A DNA stretch of 64,000 bases from Ardenticatenaceae bacterium. GTDB taxonomy: Bacteria; Chloroflexota; Anaerolineae; Promineifilales; Promineifilaceae. The position numbers were made by a program, and so were the translations under genes. The DNA lies in NCBI GenBank assembly GCA_020634235.1, contig JACKCB010000006.1:62001-126000 (forward strand), written 5' to 3'. Of the stretch, positions 43,037 to 53,200 are shown one piece after another. Positions within the stretch are counted from its first letter, which is position 1; each line of letters opens with the position of its first letter. The notes under the pieces were generated by a model. It searched no databases, had not been told where the DNA came from, and was given only the letters and a program-made list of their open reading frames with translations.

Positions 43037-44872
43037 TCATACAGCCCCTACCACCTGAAATGCCTCTCGCTCATACTGCTCATACGTTTGCTCTAGCTCG
43101 TGCCGGAACTGTTGTGTATAGAGCTTGTAATAGTGGCCGCGCGCCCGGATCAGCTCCGCGTGCGTGCCCATCTCCGTAATCGTTCCATCCTCAATCACCA
43201 GAATACGGTCGGCGCGGCGGATGGTCGACAACCGGTGGGCGATGACAAAGCTGGTGCGGTCGCGCAGCAGCACTTCCATCCCCTGCTGGATCAGCGCCTC
43301 GGTCAGCGTGTCCACTGAACTGGTTGCCTCATCCATGATGAACAACTCCGGGTCGGCCAGAATGGCTCGCGCCAGGCTGATGAGCTGCTTCTGGCCCACC
43401 GACAGCAGGCCGCCGCCTTCGCCCACGTTCTCATCATAGCCATGCGTCAGCGTCTTGATGAAGTCGTGCGCGCCGGCCATCTGCGCCGCCGCCTCTACTT
43501 CGGCATCGCTGGCGTCCAGCCGGCCGTAGCGAATATTCTCGCGTACCGAACCGGAGAAGAGGTGCGGCGTTTGCAGCACAATGCCGATGCGCGATTGGAT
43601 GGCGTGCAGCGATAGCTGGGTGTAATCATGGCCGGCAATGCGCACCGTCCCTTCGCGCGGCTCGTAGAAACGGCACAGCAGGTTGACAATGGTTGACTTA
43701 CCGCCGCCGGTCGGACCCACCAGGGCAATTGTTTCACCTTGCCGCACCGTCAGGTTGAAGTCGTGCAGCACCGGCTTGTCGGCTTCGTAGTAAAAGGCCA
43801 CCTTGTCGAACTCAATATCGCCGCGCAGGCTGCCGGGGTCAAATGCCCCCGGCCGGTCGGCAATATCCGGCACCGCATCCTCCAGCGAGAAGACCCGCTC
43901 GGCCGAGGCAATCGACTGCTGCATTTCCGCATACACGCGGGCCATCTCCTGGATGGGCCACAACATAAAGGTGACATAGCTCACAAACGCCTGGATGCCG
44001 CCCACCGTCATGCCGCCGATGGTCGTTTGCCAGCCGCCATACCAGGCGATGGCCCCCACGCCAAAGGCGCTGATGAGCTGCACCACCGGCAGGAACAGGG
44101 CCGAAAGCCAGGCCGCGCGGTAGCTGGAGCGGTACATCTGCTCTGTGAGTTGGTTAAACTCCACCAGGTTGGCCTCTTCCCGGCCGAGCGACTTGGCCAC
44201 GCGCACGCCGGTGATGTTCTCATTGTATGCGCCGGTGATCTTGGAGTTGGTCTTGCGCACCACCCGGTACTGCACCAGGATGCGCTTCTTGAACTGGGCC
44301 GCCACCACTACCAGGATGGGGATAATGAGCAGCACAATCAGCCCCAACCGCACGTTGATATAGAGCATGAAGTAGGCCGCGGTGAGGATGTTCATCAGCC
44401 CCCAGCTAACGTCCAGGATACCCCAGGTTACCAGCTCGGCAATGCGGTCGGTATCGGACGTGACGCGCGACATGATCCAGCCCACCGGGGTGCGGCTGTA
44501 GTAGCTGAGCGACAGCGATTGCAAATGGTTGAACAGCCGCTTGCGCAGGTCGTAGCGCACCATCTCGCCCAAAACGCCGGTGAGGTAGATGAAGCCGAAG
44601 ACGCCCAGCGCCTGCACGACAATCAGCGCGCCGTATTGCAGCAGGATGCGCATCAGGGCCGCGCTGTCCTGGGCTACGATCCCTTCGTCGATGATGCGCT
44701 TGCTGAGGAAGGTGAAGTAGGAATCTAGCCCGGAAACCAGCCCGATGAGCAGCAGGAAGGCGACCAGGTAGGGCCAGTGGGGGCGCGTCTGGGCCAGAAT
44801 GCGCCAGACGGTGCCCCCGTTGAACTGGGTGGTGAATTCTTCTTCTTCGAATTCGTAATCGGTATCAGACAT
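43037..44872 (-). CDS. ABC exporter subunit, consensus ATP-site half
   Basis: A 611-residue membrane-fused ABC exporter half. Six helices occupy about 30-320. The nucleotide domain has Walker A GPTGGGKST, a variant signature LLSVGQKQLI (SVGQ instead of SGGQ) and Walker B LFIMDEATSSVD with the catalytic Glu. Its ATG overlaps the stop of the upstream subunit by eight bases (44865-44872), so translation is coupled. The two halves should form a heterodimer. The cargo is unknown; drugs or lipids are usual for this group. This gene carries no exact CCCGGCCGGG copy. Confidence 0.92.
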   Translation of the reverse strand: MSDTDYEFEEEEFTTQFNGGTVWRILAQTRPHWPYLVAFLLLIGLVSGLDSYFTFLSKRIIDEGIVAQDSAALMRILLQYGALIVVQALGVFGFIYLTGVLGEMVRYDLRKRLFNHLQSLSLSYYSRTPVGWIMSRVTSDTDRIAELVTWGILDVSWGLMNILTAAYFMLYINVRLGLIVLLIIPILVVVAAQFKKRILVQYRVVRKTNSKITGAYNENITGVRVAKSLGREEANLVEFNQLTEQMYRSSYRAAWLSALFLPVVQLISAFGVGAIAWYGGWQTTIGGMTVGGIQAFVSYVTFMLWPIQEMARVYAEMQQSIASAERVFSLEDAVPDIADRPGAFDPGSLRGDIEFDKVAFYYEADKPVLHDFNLTVRQGETIALVGPTGGGKSTIVNLLCRFYEPREGTVRIAGHDYTQLSLHAIQSRIGIVLQTPHLFSGSVRENIRYGRLDASDAEVEAAAQMAGAHDFIKTLTHGYDENVGEGGGLLSVGQKQLISLARAILADPELFIMDEATSSVDTLTEALIQQGMEVLLRDRTSFVIAHRLSTIRRADRILVIEDGTITEMGTHAELIRARGHYYKLYTQQFRHELEQTYEQYEREAFQVVGAV

Positions 44873-46754
44873 GTTGTTCCCTGGTTGTGCCGTTGTGGCC
44901 GTCGGGGTAGATGGGGCTGGCTTCCCGGCCGGGACCATGATCCCCGTTGCCACCATTGACAGCAGCGATCTCTTCGGCCACCTCTTCTTCGATGCGCGCC
45001 TGTAATTCATAGATGCGGCGGTAAGGCCCCGGCCGGGACAATAACGTCGCGTGCGTGCCCTGCTGCACAATACGCCCCGCATCCATCACCAGAATCAGGT
45101 CAGCGTGCATAATACTCTGCACCCGGTGGGCAATCATAAAAGTCGTCCGGTTAGCCATCAACCGGTTCAGCGCGTCATGAATCGTGGCCTCCGTCTCCGT
45201 GTCCACCGACGATACCGCGTCATCCAGAATGAGGATGCGCGCATCCTTCAGCAGCGTGCGGGCAATGGTAATACGCTGCTTCTGCCCGCCCGACAACGTG
45301 ACCCCCTTCTCGCCCACCAGCGTGTCGTAGCCGTCGGGGAAAGAGAGGATCACGTCGTGGACCGCCGCGGCGCGGGCCACTTCGGCCACTTCCTCGTCCG
45401 ACACCGGCCGGGTTACGCCATAGGTGATGTTCTCCCGGATGGTACGCGAAAACAGGAACGGCTCCTGCTGCACCAGGCCAATCTGGCGGCGCAGGTAAGC
45501 CCGCGGGTAATCGGTTAGCGGCACACCATCCAGCAAAATACGGCCAGCGGTATAGTCATAGAAGCGCGGCAGCAGGTTCACCAGCGAAGTCTTGCCGGAG
45601 CCGGTGGAGCCGAGCAGGGCCACCACCTGGCCGGGCGCTGCGCTGAAGCTGATCTCATGCAGCACCGGCGCATCCTCGTAGGCAAAGCTGACGTTGTCGA
45701 ACACCACCTCGCCGCGCAGGTCCCCGGCCGGGGTGAACTCACCCGCCAGCAAAGGCTCCCGCTCCTGGCGCATAATGGCCAGCACCCGCTCAAACGAAAC
45801 CAACCCGGTCGACATCTGGATCACCAGCCGTCCCAGGTTGCGGATCGGCCAGATAATCCAGATCACCAGCCCGGCATACGCCAGGTACTCACCCACCGTC
45901 AGCGTGCCCTCAATGGCCATCAACGCCCCCACGGCAAAACCCAACAGCATCTGGAAGCCGCTGAGAATGTCCGTAAAGGGCCAGTACAGCGAATGCATCA
46001 AGATCAACCGCTTGCCCAGGCGGAACTTCTTCAGGTTCTCCACCTCAAACTTATCCGCCTCATACTGCTGGCGGGCAAACGCCTTCACCACCCGCACCCC
46101 GCTCAGGTTCTCCTGCAGCGTCGTCGAAACCTCGGCATCCTGCTCCTGAAACCTTTCATAGGCCACCGAAATCTTCTTGAAGAACCACAGCGAAATCAGC
46201 AGAACGATGGGCACCAGCATCACCGATAGGAAACCCAGGCGCACATTCAGGCTCAGGATCGCAATCCAGTTCACCAAAAAGAGCAGGCTAATGCGCCCCA
46301 CGCCAATCGCTTCCTCACTGTAGAAGCGGCGCAGCGCGTCCACGTCAGAGGTGCAGCGCTGGATCAACTCGCCCGTCTTCATGTTATCGTGATAGGTAAA
46401 CGGCAGGCGCTGAATATGGTCAAACAGATAATCGCGCAGCCGCAGCGTCACCCCTTCGGAGGCGCGGGCCGAGAGCTGGCCGCTGAAGAAGGTGAAGACC
46501 CCCTGCACCAGCGCCAGGCCGATGAAGCCCAGGGCCACCCAGGGCAGCCGGCGCAGCACATCCTCCTGCCCCAGCACATCATCGATGAAGTAAGCCAGCA
46601 AGAAGTAGAAGCCGGTCCGGGCCACGGCTGAAAGGCCCACGCTGACGATGGCCGCCAGGTAGATAAGCCGGTAACCGGTGAGCATGCGCCACAAGCCTTG
46701 CAGGCGGCTGCCGGTAATGACCTCGTTCAGGTTGTACGGTTTTGCTAAAGACAT
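44865..46754 (-). CDS. ABC exporter subunit, degenerate ATP-site half
   Basis: A 629-residue ABC exporter half: six helices in about 25-320, Walker A GSTGSGKTS, signature LSGGQKQR and Walker B ILILDDAVSSVD. Walker B is followed by Asp instead of the catalytic Glu, which marks the degenerate member in heterodimeric exporters such as TM287/288. It has a C-terminal tail of about 45 residues rich in Glu, Gly and Asn. MSLAKPYN is chosen as the start over a 33-codon longer frame because the extension is unlike protein. It is the first gene of the pair. Confidence 0.92.
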   Translation of the reverse strand: MSLAKPYNLNEVITGSRLQGLWRMLTGYRLIYLAAIVSVGLSAVARTGFYFLLAYFIDDVLGQEDVLRRLPWVALGFIGLALVQGVFTFFSGQLSARASEGVTLRLRDYLFDHIQRLPFTYHDNMKTGELIQRCTSDVDALRRFYSEEAIGVGRISLLFLVNWIAILSLNVRLGFLSVMLVPIVLLISLWFFKKISVAYERFQEQDAEVSTTLQENLSGVRVVKAFARQQYEADKFEVENLKKFRLGKRLILMHSLYWPFTDILSGFQMLLGFAVGALMAIEGTLTVGEYLAYAGLVIWIIWPIRNLGRLVIQMSTGLVSFERVLAIMRQEREPLLAGEFTPAGDLRGEVVFDNVSFAYEDAPVLHEISFSAAPGQVVALLGSTGSGKTSLVNLLPRFYDYTAGRILLDGVPLTDYPRAYLRRQIGLVQQEPFLFSRTIRENITYGVTRPVSDEEVAEVARAAAVHDVILSFPDGYDTLVGEKGVTLSGGQKQRITIARTLLKDARILILDDAVSSVDTETEATIHDALNRLMANRTTFMIAHRVQSIMHADLILVMDAGRIVQQGTHATLLSRPGPYRRIYELQARIEEEVAEEIAAVNGGNGDHGPGREASPIYPDGHNGTTREQHV

Positions 46755-47103
46755 GAGTTGCCTGCCATTTCTGGAACGTGATGGATGCGTTGTGCTGCCG
46801 TAATGTCGGTTGTCTTTGCCGGCAGCATGGTCACCAGGCGCACCTGGCTTCATGATGACTGTGGGCGTGGAGAAACGGGCTGCCCCCGGCCGGGGCAGGA
46901 TACCAGCATTAGATTATACTCTAATCAGGCCAATCGGGCGTGTAAAACAAGACACAGCCCCCCTGTCAACCAGATGCAGCGCCAACGTGACACACCCTGC
47001 CGGATGCGCTACAATCCTTCCTCAAATACCCGAATCAACCACCCCAGGCCCAGCGGCCAGCCAAAGCCACCAAAGCGGCTTGGCCAGACAACAGCAATAA
47101 GCG
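46755..47103. other. Divergent intergenic region with an A/T-rich dyad
   Basis: This 349-base stretch separates the ABC operon and the BTAD regulator. At 46908-46925 ATTAGA and TCTAAT flank TTATAC, forming a dyad. Read on the minus strand the dyad contains a perfect TATAAT (46918-46913), and on the plus strand a TATACT. It is a good place for divergent promoters or an operator, though no clear -35 was found for either. No gene is seen. Confidence 0.35.
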
Positions 47104-50100
47104 ATGCACCTGGCAGTTAAACTCCTCGGCCCCTTCCAGGCAACCCTAGATGGCACAGCAATTCCCGAGTCACGCACCCGGAAAATCGAAGCCCTGCTGG
47201 CCTTCATAATCCTTGAAGCCCAGACCGCGCACCGCCGGGAACAACTCATCGGCCTGCTCTTCCCCGAACTGCCCGAAGACCAGGCCCGCACCAACTTCCG
47301 CCAGACACTCACCCGCCTGCGCCGCGCCATCCAGGACGAAGAGGCCGACCCGCCCTTCCTCATCATCAACCGCGAATCGATCCAGTTCAACCCGTACAGC
47401 GACTACAGCCTCGATGTAACCACCTTCCAACAGCTTTCCCACGGCTGCCCTCAACACTACCCCGGCCGGGGCTACAACCCCCACTGCCCCGGCTGCCGCC
47501 AACAGCGCCAACAAGCCGTCCAACTCTATCGTGGCCCCTTCCTGTCCGACCTCTACCTGGACGACAGCGCCGCCTATGAAACCTGGGCCGGCGCTTACCG
47601 CCAGACCCTCCACCAGGCCGCCCTCACCGCCCTGCAAGAACTGGCCATCCACCACGAACACAGCGGCGAATACCGCATCGCCCAGCATTACGCCCAGCAG
47701 TTGCTTCAACTAGAACCCTGGGAAGAAGAAACCCAGCAGCAGCTCATGCGCCTGCTAGCCTACCAGGGCCAGCGCAACACCGCCCTGCGCCAATACAACA
47801 CCTACGCCAGCCTGCTGCGTCAGGAGCTTGGCATTGAGCCTCTGCCCGAAACCCAGACCCTCCAGGCCACCATCACCGCCGCCAGCAGCGTCCGCCCCCA
47901 CAACCTCACCCCCAACAGCCCCGACGTCGTCGGGCGCGAAACAGAACTGCGCCAGATCTACCAGTTCCTGGCCGATCCGGCGCGCCGCCTGCTCACCCTG
48001 TTTGGTCCTGGCGGCATCGGCAAAACCAGACTGGCCCTCCTCGTTGCTCACCACGTCGCCCACCAATACGTCGGCCCCTTCCTGGATGGCGTCTACTTCA
48101 TCCCCCTGGCCACCCTCGCCGCCGACACCCCGGCCGGGTTGGAACGCACCCTCGCCGAAACCCTGGACCTGGCCCTCACCGGCCCTGAGATATCCCGGCA
48201 GTTGCTGGGCTACCTGCGCCACAAACACCTGCTGCTCATCCTGGATAACCTGGAACACCTGCTGCCCGCCAGCCGTGAGCTGGTAGCCGACATCCTGGCC
48301 CAAACCCCCGGCGTCCAAATCATCGTCACCTCGCGTGAACGGCTCAACCTCTCCGGCGAGTGGGTCCTGTCCATCACCGGTCTTCGCCTGCCCACCCCAG
48401 GCAGCCAGACCCTGGACCCCCAACAGACCGGTCGCCTGTTCGACGACGCCCTGGCCCTCTTCGACCTGCGCGCCCGGCAGGCCAACAGCCAGTTCAGCCT
48501 GGCCACCGCCCCACCAGAGGAGCAGATGGCCGCGCTGCACATCTGCCAACTGCTGGAGGGGATGCCCCTGGGCATTGAACTGGCTGCCAGTTGGGTCCGG
48601 CTGCTCTCCTGCCAGGAGATCTCCCGCGAAATCGAAAAGAGCCTGGGCTTCCTGCAAAGCCGCACCCACGACCGGCCTACGCGCCACCAAAGCCTGGACG
48701 CCGCCTTTGAACACTCCTGGGTCCTGCTCCCGGCCGGGCAGCAGCAAGCCCTCATGCGCCTGACCGTCTTCGACAACGACTTCCACCACAGCGCCGCCAA
48801 CACCATCGCCCAGGCTGGCCTGCCACAGCTAGCCGCCCTGGTAGACTGCTCACTGGTGCAGCAAACCACCTCCGGCCGGTACCGGCTGCAAGAGATTCTG
48901 CGCCAGTTCGCCAGAGAAAAACTACACGCGGCCGGCCTCGCCGGCCAGATCGCCACCCGCCACGCCAGCTACTACCTTGCCTTTCTCCAACAGCTCACCG
49001 GCGACCTGCGCGGCAGCCAGCAGTCAGTCGCCCTGCAAACCGTGCGCCAGGAAATTGACAACGTGCGCCAGGCCTGGCGCTGGGCGGCCCAAACCCGAGA
49101 CGCAGCCGGGATTGGCCAGGCCCTGGACAGCCTCTTCCAATTCTACGACATGCGCAGTTGGTTTCAGGAAGGGGCCGAGATGTTCGCCCTGGCCGCCGAC
49201 GCCATGCAGGTCACAGACCCTCTGGTCTACGCCCGGCTGCTGGCCCGGCTGGGCTGGTTCACCTTTCATACCGGCCACCAGACCGGTGGCCAGGCCATGC
49301 TTGCCAACAGCGTAGCCCACCTGCGCCAGCAAGACGCCCCCACCGACCTCGTCTTTGCCCTCAGCTACCTGGCCGCCGTCCACCACCATCTGGGCGACCA
49401 CGACCAGGCTCAGGCGCTGGCCAAAGAAGCGCTGGCCCTTAGCCAGGCCACGCAAAACCTGCCGGGCGCCGCCATCGCCGACAACATCCTGGGCCAGATC
49501 GCCTACCGCCAGGGGCGGCTGGACGACGCCCAACGCTACGGCACCACCAGCCTGGCCCTGGAACGCCAGACCGGCAGCCGCTGGAGCATGGCCTTCTCGC
49601 TGGTGAACCTGGGCAAGGTCATGTTTACCCAGGGCCATTATGACCAGGCGCGGCGCCATTTTGAAGAGAGCCTGGCCATCCGCCAAAGTATGCAAGACAT
49701 ACGCGGCATGGCCATTTGCCGCAAACACCTGGGCGATACAGCCCTGGCGCTGGGCCAACTGGCCGCCGCCGAAACCCACTACCAGGAAAGCCTGACGCTC
49801 TCGCGGCGTGCCGGCGACCAGTTGAGCGTGGCCGATGCCCTCAGCAACCTGGGGTATGTGGCCCTGGCCGCCAACAACACCCCGGCCGGGCGCAGCTACC
49901 ACCAGCAAGCCCTGCGCACCATCCTGGAAATGGCCGCCATCCCCCAAACCCTGGCCGTTCTGGTCGGCGCGGCCACCTACCTGGTCCACACCGCCGCCGA
50001 CCTCAGCCTGGCCCAAACCATCGCCCTGGCCGTGTGGCAGCACCCGGCCGGGACCCAAACCAGCAAACGCCGGGCCGCCCAGTTATACAGCCAACTCACC

Positions 50101-50235
50101 GGCCAAGACCCGGCCGGGGCCCCAACCCTGCCGCCCGCCCCCCTCATCGATCTGGTCCACACCACCCTCATCCGCCTTGCCCCCGATGGCGCAACTGCCG
50201 GTTCCCTCCCCGCGCCAACACCCCCATTCATCTAG
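47104..50235 (+). CDS. SARP-like regulator: BTAD, NB-ARC ATPase and TPR repeats
   Basis: A 1043-residue regulator. An N-terminal winged-helix-like segment (about 1-95, KLLGPFQATLDG) and a BTAD domain (about 98-255) come first, then an NB-ARC/STAND ATPase (about 275-560) with Walker A GPGGIGKTRLAL and Walker B LLLILDNLEHLL, and TPR-like helices to the end. Three Cys (115, 128, 131) lie in a linker of the BTAD, split by one copy of the iterated palindrome that codes for PGRG. STAND proteins switch on by ATP-driven oligomerisation; the target genes are unknown. The cyclase gene starts six bases after its stop, so the two form one operon. Confidence 0.9.
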   Translation: MHLAVKLLGPFQATLDGTAIPESRTRKIEALLAFIILEAQTAHRREQLIGLLFPELPEDQARTNFRQTLTRLRRAIQDEEADPPFLIINRESIQFNPYSDYSLDVTTFQQLSHGCPQHYPGRGYNPHCPGCRQQRQQAVQLYRGPFLSDLYLDDSAAYETWAGAYRQTLHQAALTALQELAIHHEHSGEYRIAQHYAQQLLQLEPWEEETQQQLMRLLAYQGQRNTALRQYNTYASLLRQELGIEPLPETQTLQATITAASSVRPHNLTPNSPDVVGRETELRQIYQFLADPARRLLTLFGPGGIGKTRLALLVAHHVAHQYVGPFLDGVYFIPLATLAADTPAGLERTLAETLDLALTGPEISRQLLGYLRHKHLLLILDNLEHLLPASRELVADILAQTPGVQIIVTSRERLNLSGEWVLSITGLRLPTPGSQTLDPQQTGRLFDDALALFDLRARQANSQFSLATAPPEEQMAALHICQLLEGMPLGIELAASWVRLLSCQEISREIEKSLGFLQSRTHDRPTRHQSLDAAFEHSWVLLPAGQQQALMRLTVFDNDFHHSAANTIAQAGLPQLAALVDCSLVQQTTSGRYRLQEILRQFAREKLHAAGLAGQIATRHASYYLAFLQQLTGDLRGSQQSVALQTVRQEIDNVRQAWRWAAQTRDAAGIGQALDSLFQFYDMRSWFQEGAEMFALAADAMQVTDPLVYARLLARLGWFTFHTGHQTGGQAMLANSVAHLRQQDAPTDLVFALSYLAAVHHHLGDHDQAQALAKEALALSQATQNLPGAAIADNILGQIAYRQGRLDDAQRYGTTSLALERQTGSRWSMAFSLVNLGKVMFTQGHYDQARRHFEESLAIRQSMQDIRGMAICRKHLGDTALALGQLAAAETHYQESLTLSRRAGDQLSVADALSNLGYVALAANNTPAGRSYHQQALRTILEMAAIPQTLAVLVGAATYLVHTAADLSLAQTIALAVWQHPAGTQTSKRRAAQLYSQLTGQDPAGAPTLPPAPLIDLVHTTLIRLAPDGATAGSLPAPTPPFI

Positions 50236-50241
50236 AGCGAC

Positions 50242-53200
50242 ATGCACAACCTGGTCCCCCACTTCATCGCGGAACAGTACGCCCTGGGTCTGCGCGCCGG
50301 CCGGCTTACGGCCGCGACCATGTTTGTGGACATCTCCGGCTTCTCCACCATCACCAGCACCCTGATGGGCCACGGCCAATACGGCGCAGAAGTGCTGGCC
50401 AGCGTCATGGGCGACGTCTTTAGCCCGCTCATTCGCAGCGTTTACGCCCATGAGGGCTACATCGCCGGCTTTGCCGGCGACGCCTTCACCGCCATCTTCC
50501 CGGCCGGGGCGCACACCCCTCTGCCCGCCGCTGCCCGGCACGCCCTCCAGGCCGGCTGGCAAATCCAACAGCAAATGCAGCAGCAGCCCCACCATGCCAC
50601 CCCCTTCGGCGAATTCACCGTCTCGGCCAAGGTGGGGCTGGCTGCCGGGCCGGTTACCTGGGGCATTATCGAGGCCGCCCAGGGCCAGCGAGCCGCCTAC
50701 TACTACCGTGGGCCGGCCATCGACGCCTGCGCCGCCGCCGAACACCAGGCCAGCCAGGGCGACATCATCCTGGATGGCAGCCTCTACCACCTGCTCGGCG
50801 ACCAGGCCGCCGCCGTGCCGCTAAACGGCTGCTGGCAGGTAACGGCACTGCACACTGCCCCCCGGCCGGGGACGGCTCCCGTCCACCTGCCCCCCCTCAG
50901 CGCCGCCCAGCAAGCCCCTTTCTTCTCCCCCGCACTCACCACCCAGACCCTCAGAGGCGAATTCCGCGACATCTTCAACCTCTTCATCAAGCTGTCCCGC
51001 GCGCCCAGCGACGACGAACTCAACCAGTTCATGCAGACCCTTTTCCAACTGCAAGAGCGGTACGGCGGGCTGCTCAACCGCATCGACTTCGGCGACAAAG
51101 GCTGCCATCTGCTGCTCTTCTGGGGGGCGCCGGTCAGCTACGAAAACGACGTCAGCCGCGTACTCAGCTTCATCCTGGAACTGCAAGCGCAAAGCCCCCT
51201 GCCGCTGCACGCCGGCATCACCTTCCGCATCGCCCACGCCGGCTTCATTGGCTCCCCACTGCGCGAGGATTATACCTGCTACGGCCAGGGGGTTAACCTG
51301 GCTGCCCGCTTCATGACCAGCGCCCCGGCCGGGGAAATCTGGCTGGATCAGGATGTGGTCAATTGGGCCGGGTCACACTTTGCCGTGGCCTTTGCCGGCA
51401 AACAGACCTTCAAAGGCTTCCCCCAACCGCAGCCCGTCTACCGCTTGGTCGGCCGCCAGACCGCCACCCCCCCCTTCTTCACCAGCCCCATGGTCGGGCG
51501 GCAGGCAGAAATGGCCCGGCTCGCCCGCTTCATTCAGCCCCTGTTCGCCGGCCGTTTTGCCGGGCGGCTGCACATCGAGGGAGAACCGGGCATCGGCAAA
51601 AGCCGCCTGGCCCACGAATTCTTCGCCCACAACCCCGACGTAACCGCGTGCAGCCTGTTCATCTGCCAGACGGATGAAATCCTGCGCCAATCTTTTAACC
51701 CCTTTCGCTACTGGCTGCGCGACTATTTTGCCCAGGCGGCGCTGGCCGGGGAGTTGGAAAACAAGGCGCGCTTCACCGACCGGTTGGAGCGGCTCGTGGC
51801 CGGCACCCCAGAAGTGGCACTGCGGGTGGAGCTGGAGCGCACCCGCTCCTTCCTGGGGGCGCTGCTGGATTTGCACTGGCCAGACTCGCTGTATGAGCAG
51901 TTGGAGCCGCAACTGCGTTTTGAAAACACGCTGGCAGCGCTAAAGGCGCTGATCAAGGCAGAAAGCCTGCGCCGCCCGGTAATTCTTTACCTGGAGGATG
52001 CTCACTGGCTGGATGAAGCGTCACGCCGCCTGCTGGCCTCGCTGACGCGCAATGTGGCCGGCTACCCCCTGGCGCTGATCCTGACCTCCCGGCCGGGACC
52101 CGACGACCTCCCGGCCGGGGATGAAACCATCCGCCTGGACAGCCTGAGCGAGAGCGAGACGGCCGCCCTGGTGGTCGCCCATACCCACACCCCGGCCGCG
52201 CCTGAACTGGTGCGCCTGCTGCAAGACCGGGCCGACGGCAACCCCTTCTTCACCGAACAAATCCTGCTCTACCTGCAAGAACAGGCGCTGCTGGAGACCG
52301 GCCCGGCCGGGCTGCGCCCCATCCCCCAGGCGCGGCCGGCGGCGGCGCTGCCGGCCGACGTTCGCCCCATCCTGGTGGCCCGCCTGGACCGGCTGGCGCA
52401 GCCGGTGAAAGAGGTGGTGCAGACTGCGGCCGTCCTGGGGCGCGAGTTTGAGATTCCATTGCTGGCCCACATGCGGGGCAACGACCCGGCGACTCGCCAG
52501 GAAGTGCTCAGCGCCCAGGGGGCCAACGTCTGGACGCCCATCAATGAACAGCGCTTCATCTTCCGCCACATGCTGCTGCGCGATGTGGCCTACGATATGC
52601 AGTTGCACGCCCGCCGCCGCCAACTGCACCGGCAGGCTGCCCAGGCCTATGAGAGCATCTACCAGGCGGACCTGGCCCCCAGCTATCGCCAGATTGCTTA
52701 CCATTATGACCAGGCGGAAGTGGTGGTGAAGGCGCTGCACTATTACGAACGCGCGGCCGAGCAGGCGCGGCAGAATTACCAGAATGAGGAAGCGCTGGCC
52801 CATTACCAGCGGGCGCTGGCCCTGGCCGAACTGCCCGACGCCGCGACGCGCAGCCGGCTGCTGCTGGGGCGCGAGGCGATCTACAGCCTGTTGGGGCAGC
52901 GCGAGGCGCAGCAGGTGGTGCTGGCGGAGCTGGCGACGCTGGTCACCCGGCCGGAGGCGGCCGCCCTGCAAGCGGAGGTGGCCCTGCGCCAGGCGGCTTA
53001 TGAACTGGCCATGGGGAATTACGCCCCGGCCGGGGCGGCCGCCCAACAGGCCATCACCCTGGCCGCCCAGCGCCAGGATACCCTGGCCGAAGCGCGCGCC
53101 TGGCAGCGCCTGGGGCGCAGCCTGTGGCAGGCCGGGCATTACAAGAAAGCCCAACCCCACCTGGCCCGCGCCCTGGACCTGGCCCGCAGCAGCAGCAGCC

